Both the position numbers and the translations under genes were made by a program. Below, piece after piece: positions 57,452-64,000 of a stretch of DNA of 64,000 nucleotides (within the stretch, counting starts at the first letter, position 1; each line of letters opens with the position of its first letter). Where the stretch lies: the NCBI RefSeq assembly GCF_963678975.1, contig NC_089274.1, forward strand, positions 27,219,053-27,283,052, written 5' to 3'. This DNA is from Dysidea avara (Eukaryota > Porifera > Demospongiae > Dictyoceratida > Dysideidae). Below the pieces are notes generated by a model. It had not been told where the DNA came from. It saw only the letters and a program-made list of their open reading frames with translations, and ran no database searches.

Positions 57452-57827
57452 GGGTCATCCATAATTTTCAGCATTTTCACAAGTGTACAGAGAGTGTTCT
57501 TTACCCCTCCCTCCTATGAGAAGCATACTATAAAAAATGTTGCAATTGGTACTATACTGTGTAATTGTTTGGTTGCATCTATATACTTCATCCTCTGATT
57601 TGTCACAACACTATATACCATATAGACAGAATGTTGATTACTTGTAACCTTGTTTTCAGGCATTCATCACCTTTGACTTTCTGTCTGAACACTACTACTA
57701 AATTTTCTCTTTACACAATAAAAGACCAACATTTTTAAAAAGCATACAGGTGAATTTACCCCTTTCCCCCTAGTGTACTCTGTATATACCCTTGCAAAAA
57801 TACTGAAAATCAGTTATGGATGATCCC
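57452..57827. mobile_element. TIR element (GGGGTCATCCATAATTTTCA ends)
   Basis: GGGTCATCCATAATTTTCAG...TTTTCACAAG(T)GTACAGAGAG mirrors CTCTGTATATACCCTTGCAAAA...CTGAAAATCAGTTATGGATGATCCC. Imperfect TIRs of about 45 bp. Confidence 0.8.
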
Positions 57828-57940
57828 ATAATGCAAGAAAATAGTGAAACGTTAGTAAGCATCTCTCTGCTGTATTTTTACTGGTAGCTAGTATTACTGT
57901 ATATAACCAAATGTGGCATGGGACACATTTGTTGTATAAT

Positions 57941-58084
57941 AGTTAGACGCCAAGAACCAGGGTTTTATGGGATTTAGAAAACTCAAAGGTCCTGGGTTGT
58001 AGTGCCCGAGCGCAGCAAGGGCACTACTAAGGGCCTGAGGGTTTTCTAAATCACGTAGAACCCAGTGGTTCTTGATGTCTAACT
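57941..58084. mobile_element. Short TIR element, nearly all hairpin
   Basis: AGTTAGACGCCAAGAACC and GGTTCTTGATGTCTAACT mirror each other. So do GATTTAGAAAACTC / GGGTTTTCTAAATC and the central AGTGCCCGAGCGCAGCAAGGGCACT. Confidence 0.88.
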
Positions 58085-58109
58085 TATTTAGACTACAACT
58101 CGTTATTGT

Positions 58110-58770
58110 ACATTGACAGAGCTCTCAACTAGTGGAAATTACTTTGAGTGAGAACATAAGTGAAAATGAGTGAGATTATGTAGAGGACAGGAGACTCACC
58201 TGTAGTGTGTGAATCACACACCTAAATGGAAAGGATTTCGCCACTAGGGGGTCTGGGGTATGAGAAAAGTTTGCAACTAAAGACATTCTCAGAAGCAATT
58301 TTGATCAAAAATATCAGTGTTATTGACAGTTATTCATGATTTTTGGAAAGGGATTATATTGCATAATGTACATATATATACATAGCTATTATATAATTCA
58401 TTGTTTGCTGCTGTGTGCCCTGTTATATTCTAATGTTGCTTTCTTCACAGATTTGAACACCGCTTCTGCAGGACTGCATTTATGACAAGGCTCTGTTTTG
58501 ATTGTAACAGATAATGACCTGAATACATACAACCACTCTACAGCATGGAAATGACTGTTGAAAAAATGTGAAGTAAGTTAATTACTTGGTTAATTAGCTA
58601 GCTATAAGGTGTGTGTAATGAGTTCGACTTTCTGTTTACATGGCTTCTGTTGATGGTTGGTGGCTGAACAACCCTAATATATGTGTACACTCATGAATAC
58701 AAGCTGCAATATAATTAAGCGTACTCTTACGAGTGATCACGTGATGCTAAGAAACGGCTGCTTTGGCAAC
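58110..58770. mobile_element. ~800-bp TIR element, copy 2 (inverted relative to copy 1)
   Basis: Reverse complement of about 17985-18674. The left end AGAGCTCTCAACTAGTGG equals the right end of copy 1. The shared interior includes GCTTCTGCAGGACTGC and GGTTGGTGGCTGAACAACCC. The right end diverges after about 58770, so this copy is truncated or rearranged. Confidence 0.75.
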
Positions 58771-58916
58771 TCAGTCAGCCTGACCCAGGCTGACCGCTGC
58801 TGTGCCGGCAACTTAGCCGGCTATAAAACGTTATACTGAGTAAATCGATAGTCCGGCCATAGCAACATATTAGAGGGTACCCTACTAGAAAGTTCTCTGA
58901 GTAAATCAGTTAGATT

Positions 58917-59270
58917 AGGCCAATGAAACTTGATTACCAGTTTCTCGCTCAGATTTTTGAAAATTTGATGAGGGCGGGCGGTTATTATTCATTATTTTTC
59001 CAAAAGCACAACACACATCCAAACATGAAGATTTCTGCCAAAAAACAGTGAGATCTACACTGATTACTCTTGCATTAAATAGCTAAAGTACGTTACTAAT
59101 CTATAACAAGTGATTTTTCCATTAGAGTATAGCTGATTTCTCTATTAGAGTAAAAGTGACTGTTCTATTAGAGTATTTCGATCTGAAATACCAATAATGA
59201 AATTCCATGCGGGTGGATTAAAAGCATGCGGGCGATGACGTGAAACTGCTAATCAAGTTTCATTGGCCTT
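58917..59270. mobile_element. TIR element (AGGCCAATGAAACTTGATTA ends)
   Basis: AGGCCAATGAAACTTGATTACCAGTTT mirrors AAACTGCTAATCAAGTTTCATTGGCCT. The interior carries three copies of the CTATTAGAGTA motif (about 59120-59185). Confidence 0.88.
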
Positions 59271-59518
59271 ATGTTATGAAACACGGAGAACATCTGAGTA
59301 CCTCGCACACTACACACCGAGCTACACACTAACTTAACTTCTTGTTGTTTTTATACTTAGACTACTTCTGATTTGTCGCTCAATGCCAATGATGATCGAG
59401 TGTTAGCTACAATCAGATCTCTTCTGCTGCAATTTACACACTGTGGCTGCATAGGAAGACACGTCTGCTCGGAAGGATTTGAGCACTAAGTTAAGGTCGG
59501 GGGCGGGACACAACTCTC

Positions 59519-59756
59519 TACTGCGGTTTTCCAAGTTCTTGCAATGCAAAGCGTCATGCGCTATACAAGCATGTACGTGCGCAGCTGTTCAACAGTGGAT
59601 TTTCAGTGACAACTACTGACTCACAGGACTTCAAGGATGCCTACGCATACAACTCGACAGCCACAGAATATTACAGGAGTTTTTAAAGAACTGCGCATAC
59701 TGACACATTATTAGCGCATGACGCTTTCCATTGCAAGAACTTGGAAAACCGCAGTA
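59519..59756. mobile_element. TIR element (TACTGCGGTTTTCCAAG ends)
   Basis: TACTGCGGTTTTCCAAGTTC...TTGCAATG.AAAGCGTCATGCGCTA mirrors TAGCGCATGACGCTTTCCATTGCAAGAACTTGGAAAACCGCAGTA. The TIRs are about 45 bp with one mismatch region, so it is young. Confidence 0.92.
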
Positions 59757-59941
59757 CGCGCGTCGTAAAGAAAAAAGTTTCTGCACATGCGTGTTAGCAT
59801 GACGGCAAAGTGTGGTGGCTGGTGCTCGCGTGATCGTTCATCGCTTCACGGTTCAGCGGTTTAAGAAAACAACCGGTACTTAAGGTCGCAGAGAGACATA
59901 GTGCGAGTGAGGTACGTTTGTTGTTGTGTATTGTATGTACA

Positions 59942-60173
59942 GTAAGGTAAATGCGGGTATTTCCGGACAGCATACAATTCCGGACACTTTGGTACCTTTA
60001 TCAAGCTAGCCGAGGAACGAAACAACGGATTGCCTTGAAATTTCTGCTGTGAATAGCTATTCTTATAGGGATTATAAAAATCGAAAAGTGTGTTCTAGTT
60101 GATTCATTCTTGGGTGCTATACACGAAGTGTCCGGAATTGTGCGCTGTCCGGAAATATCCGCATTTACCTTAC
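59942..60173. mobile_element. TIR element (GTAAGGTAAATGCGG ends)
   Basis: GTAAGGTAAATGCGGGTATTTCCGGACAGC mirrors GCTGTCCGGAAATATCCGCATTTACCTTAC. The next inner phrase AATTCCGGACAC is mirrored by GTGTCCGGAATT. Confidence 0.92.
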
Positions 60174-60235
60174 CAGCGTTGACACTTCCGTTGTACTTGC
60201 ATAGTCAACTGCTTTACCCTAAAGATGTTAAAAAG

Positions 60236-60503
60236 TCTGGCGCCGCCCGCCCCTTCGCTAAAAGTAAGGGTCTGGTGAAATACAAATACCTAATCATTTC
60301 AAAATAGACAGCGCACGTAATACTTGTTACGTCAGATGATTGCACTTCAATTCGAACAAAAGCATTGTGTTGCCAAGGCAATTTCTGTGTGAACGTCATT
60401 GGCATGCACTAATTGGATAGCGCCGAATCTGGGCGCTAGAAATAATTTAGTAGTGTTTCACTAGACCCTTACTTTATGCGAAGGGGCGGGCGGCGCCAGA
60501 CTA
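60236..60503. mobile_element. 268-bp TIR element with 9-bp target duplication (MULE-like)
   Basis: TCTGGCGCCGCCCGCCCCTTCGC at the left mirrors GCGAAGGGGCGGGCGGCGCCAGA + CTA at the right. It is flanked by GTTAAAAAG on both sides (60227-60235 and 60504-60512). It shares the TAGTCTGGCG end, the inner GGGTCTGGTGA phrase and the 9-bp duplication with the element at 55366-55751, so both probably use the same transposase. Confidence 0.9.
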
Positions 60504-60659
60504 GTTAAAAAGTTGATCATTTGTTGACATAGTCTGTCTCCACCCTCCCTTTCGCTTAAAGTAGTGGTCTGATAAAATACACTTCCCATTTCACTTGTTG
60601 ACAACATACACAACCGCAGGGGGTCTGCCACTTTCTCGAAGGGCGTACGAGATTTCGAA

Positions 60660-60760
60660 ATCACAGTGATTTCTCTGAAATCAATGATTTCATTAGTGAT
60701 TTCATGATTTCAATTGTGATTTCGTGATTTCAATTTTGATTTCGTGATTTCACCATGGTT
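60660..60760. repeat. GTGATTTC simple repeat
   Basis: Tandem variants of TGATTTCGTGATTTCAATT. A related stretch (TGATTTC, TGTGATTTCATGATTTC) is at about 62980-63050. Confidence 0.7.
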
Positions 60761-61084
60761 GACTCTCATGGAGCTAGAACAGGTCCAGAAGCTTCGTCAT
60801 CGGTAAACTGGATGGTAAAAGTTATGTCTTCACTAGAGTCTAGTTCAGAAGCAAAGATGCTGGGGCCAAAGCCGCCTGGCTGAGATGATTGCAGGCACCA
60901 GTAGCGGTGCTGGTTTGTGGTTGTGGTCTTACGGTAGTGCTGATGATTAACAGGAAAGCTAACAGTGTAAAGAGGCTGTCTAAAAAGGAATAGAAGCCAT
61001 CCCAGAACTTTGTGCATAAGTTATATTCTAACAAGGGTAAAAAATAATAGGCGTGGATCAAGGAATGCCGCACTGGCCTGGTTA

Positions 61085-61340
61085 TAGCTAGCATTTTAAT
61101 GAGATTTTTTACGAGGCAATCCACAACTTATCTGCAGCCTATCAATACCATTATCCTCTTAGCCACACAATGTTCAACTAGACACCACTACCCTTACCAC
61201 TTCATCCAGGTACTTAGCTACATGAACAGGCATTCCTTCTTTCCAAGAGCTGTCATCGACTGGAATAATTTGCCAACTTCAGTGATTGAGTCAGAAAGCA
61301 TTATCAAAAAGCCACTACATACTTGTGCTGTAAAGTAAAA
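61085..61340 (+). mobile_element. LINE 3' end fragment
   Basis: The plus frame 61099-61338 contains QVLSYMNRHSFFPRAVIDWN followed by NLPTSVIES. This is the hallmark C-terminal phrase of CR1/L2-like non-LTR retrotransposon proteins (SFFPRAI.DWN.LP...V). It ends with a stop shortly after, and no RT core is present. Confidence 0.75.
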
Positions 61341-61344
61341 ATGG

Positions 61345-63270
61345 TATAGGCAATGTTAGGCATTGTCGAGTATTGTCTTTACTGGTAGATATAATAAAGC
61401 AGTACTGTTGTTATCTTGTGTATTTTCTTCCTTGGAGCATTACTCACGGCCCCTTGGCACATCTACATGCCCAGCAATAATAGTAATAAAAGTAGCTGAT
61501 GGTGATACATGTGATTATTGGAATTGGTTACTATTACATGGTTACGTGTCATCAGTGGGTCCACATGATTTCAGTTACACTTTTATCACTGAGTCATGAT
61601 GAATTGTAAAACAGTATCTTTGGTAGGAGATAGACTTGGACTCAATCAGTAATGATTAAGTAATGAAAAAGGTGTAAAATTATTTGCAAAAAAAGATAAC
61701 AAACAAGTACATAGAAAAATTAAGCGCTAAAGAATACAAAAATTAGCAAATTACAAATTACCACACTAATTATAAACTACTTACAAGCTACACCTACTTA
61801 ACTACAATATAAAACCTAAACAAAATCTATAATGTCCTCTGAGCAAAGAGCGTAGTGTCTAAGGACCATTTTGGCATTGTATTTCCATAAGGTCACTGAT
61901 TAGGTAATTGTTCTCCGTAAAATTTGTGTGCTATACACTGTTAGCTCCAATGCATCCTGCATTATCAGTTCTTCAGATAATATAATGCAAACCAGTATGA
62001 TGCATTGCCAGCAATGAACATACCTGCAAAATTTAGTAGAACTTATAAACCTTATCTGATCAATATGTGATGTATTTAATCTGCATGAAGCTGACTTATA
62101 TGCAGAAAGATAGCTACTTGTATGTATTACCTACCAGTTTTATAATAGACAATAGATTAAATCACATCTGCAAGTTGACATAAACAATATCTCTGCTAAC
62201 ATCAGTAACATGCACATCCCTTCCTTCACAATGGTATTGAAAACTGGAATGGCTCTCTGTTAACAACCCTGATCTCATTTCATATTGACTAACAACCACA
62301 GTGGCAGGAAACACCTTAGTACACAGTCGACTGATCTGGATACATCCATGGTCTTCATTGTGTATGCCAGGATTGTTATATATGAAATGTTTACTTGCGA
62401 GTTATGCAAAGATGTTTAGTGGGTCAACTGAACAAGCAGAATCATATTATGTGAGCTGATCTTTGAAAAGTTACACCTAGTAGCTAGTTACTAACCAGTA
62501 CTGACATACATGTTTTTTAGACAAGCTGCATAATTATTTGTCCTGAAGCTAATGCTGGGAACTACTTTCTTTGCAAAAGTGTGCTTATAGTTTGTAGCCC
62601 TTCTACATGGTTAACCCGTTTCATCATTAACCCGTTTCATCATTAACCCGTTTCATCATTAACCCGTTTCATCATTAACCCATGCAGTCATGTACTGTCA
62701 CTTGTGGCTGCGAGTAGAGCCTAAATTGCTGGTCAACACTAAAAAAGATTCCGAGATAGATTCTCAGATCACTTGTGTGGCTCCAGTGATGGAAGCTTTT
62801 GACCATTAATGCACTCAGCTTGGGCTGTAAAATTCTAGAGATTGGCAGCCGAACCAGTGCCAGATCAAGTTATTTGGGCCTTAAATCACTTCTGTTATGT
62901 TCCAATTAATAATATCGTGTAATTCAATGCGTCCATAATTTACGGAAATATACGGAGTTTTACGATTTTCGTTTTCAAAAAGTGTGATTTCTGATTTCTT
63001 TTGAGTGTGTGATTTCATGATTTCAAATGAGATTTCTGACGAAGCGTACAAGATTTCAAGAGTATCGGACCCCTCACACAACGGTGCATAATTTAAGATT
63101 GCCCTGTAATTTGAATAAAGCCAGGGCAATAAGAGGATATAGGGCTAAAATGACTCAGCAACATTGTATTTTATTATGAGTAAAGATGCAGTATGATTTA
63201 TTGTACCTATTACTAAACACCTCATACAGGCTCTGCCTTCTGTATTCGTCCTCCAGTGCCTAACTGGTAA
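61345..63270. other. No gene recognised apart from a minisatellite
   Basis: AT-rich sequence. At 62611-62685 a 17-bp unit (TTAACCCGTTTCATCAT) is repeated about 4.5 times. A minus-strand 82-codon frame at 62881-63129 covers the GATTTC-rich repeat and is not credible as a gene. Confidence 0.45.
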
Positions 63271-63679
63271 GGCCCCTATTTGATGATTATTAGTTTCTCA
63301 TCCACCGCCCGCATCCTTCTTAGGCTATCGCATGGTAAGCCATTATTTACTCTGTGCATGCTCAGAAGAACACGTGATACCAAACCGTCATAGATGACGT
63401 TTTTTTAATTAACGCTACAGTGTGCCAGTATTTCCTTGGCAAATTACTGCAGTGGATTCTATTTTCGACTTTTTCAAGTCAACTGAAATCCTGCTAGCTC
63501 GATAGAGCAGGATTGCAACTAAAACCAATGTTAATTTGTAGGAGGAAAGAAGGAGAACTTGGACAAGGTCTGTACATCAGTGTATTAATATTATAATGCC
63601 CTAATGATAATGCCCTCCTGCCTGCATCATAATAAATAGAAAGACTGGATGAGAAACTAATAATCACCAAATAGGGGCC
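63271..63679. mobile_element. TIR element (GGCCCCTATTTGATGATTATT ends)
   Basis: GGCCCCTATTTGATGATTATTAGTTTCTCATCCA mirrors TGGATGAGAAACTAATAATCACCAAATAGGGGCC. TIRs of about 34 bp with one or two mismatches. The interior has no open frame. Confidence 0.9.
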
Positions 63680-64000
63680 TAAAGAGTTGACAATAAATAC
63701 AAGTAAATATTTTGTGGGAACTGTAAAATAGCGTTACATTGCAATGGTTATTTTTGTTTGACATGGTTGAACGTCATCGGCTTTATATAATAGCATGGAA
63801 TTTCAGTGCTAAAACCTGTTATACCTTACCATAATTAGTGGCAACACCACAGTTCTTACTCTCATCATGCCGATGCTGATTTCATTTTTGAGCCAGTCTT
63901 TGTGGTTGCGTGTAACCGAGGTTTTTCAAGCATATAGAATATAGATGAGTTGCCTAATGAAGGCATGGCAATAATTACGTATGCAATCCTATGCAACTCT

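Overview
The window looks like nuclear DNA of an early-branching animal, most likely a demosponge (inference). It is AT-rich and intron-rich: I could splice two genes by hand into 17 and 19 small exons with GT-AG introns. It is crowded with short terminal-inverted-repeat (TIR) elements, LINE 3' ends and tandem repeats. I saw no prokaryotic signals (operons, ribosome binding sites) and no tRNA or rRNA gene.

Layout. (1) 0.3-5.3 kb, plus strand: a KDZ-type transposase-like gene in many exons, followed by a tandem array of four near-identical 54/60-nt mini-exon units. (2) 5.4-26.4 kb: a repeat desert. It holds a ~30-bp satellite in three blocks (5.4-7.9, 11.9-13.5 and 20.4-23.3 kb). Each block is followed by a long hairpin (foldback) element. 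Two of the blocks are also preceded by the same ~0.85-kb unique module, so about 3.0 kb and 4.3 kb look like two copies of one composite element. A LINE 3' end, an ~800-bp TIR element and a decayed LTR-retrotransposon integrase end with its LTR lie here too. (3) 26.45-35.90 kb, minus strand: a complete 17-exon gene for the radical-SAM haem chaperone HemW/RSAD1 (452 aa). One intron carries a ~0.55-kb CA/GT microsatellite, and intron 1 is full of TIR elements. (4) 36.23-42.94 kb, minus strand: a complete 19-exon gene for a 782-aa protein with a proline-rich N-terminus, a Sec23/Sec24-like four-cysteine zinc finger and a vWA domain. It lies head-to-tail upstream of HemW. (5) 43-54 kb: TIR elements, a decayed LINE with a CATA-repeat tail, and a possible small split gene near 46.3-46.7 kb. 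(6) 54.2-57.0 kb: two head-to-head copies of one gene, with a 200-bp assembly gap in the left copy. The right copy has a kinase-like C-terminal domain (HLDIRTPN motif) and is split by a 386-bp element with a 9-bp target duplication. (7) 57.4-64.0 kb: a dense run of TIR elements and a LINE 3' end.

The two complete genes are housekeeping-type and have no obvious functional link. Everything else is dominated by mobile DNA, and several elements can be dated relative to each other by nesting or by an intact paralogous empty site. All gene models are manual splice predictions checked for reading phase only. No transcript or database search was available.
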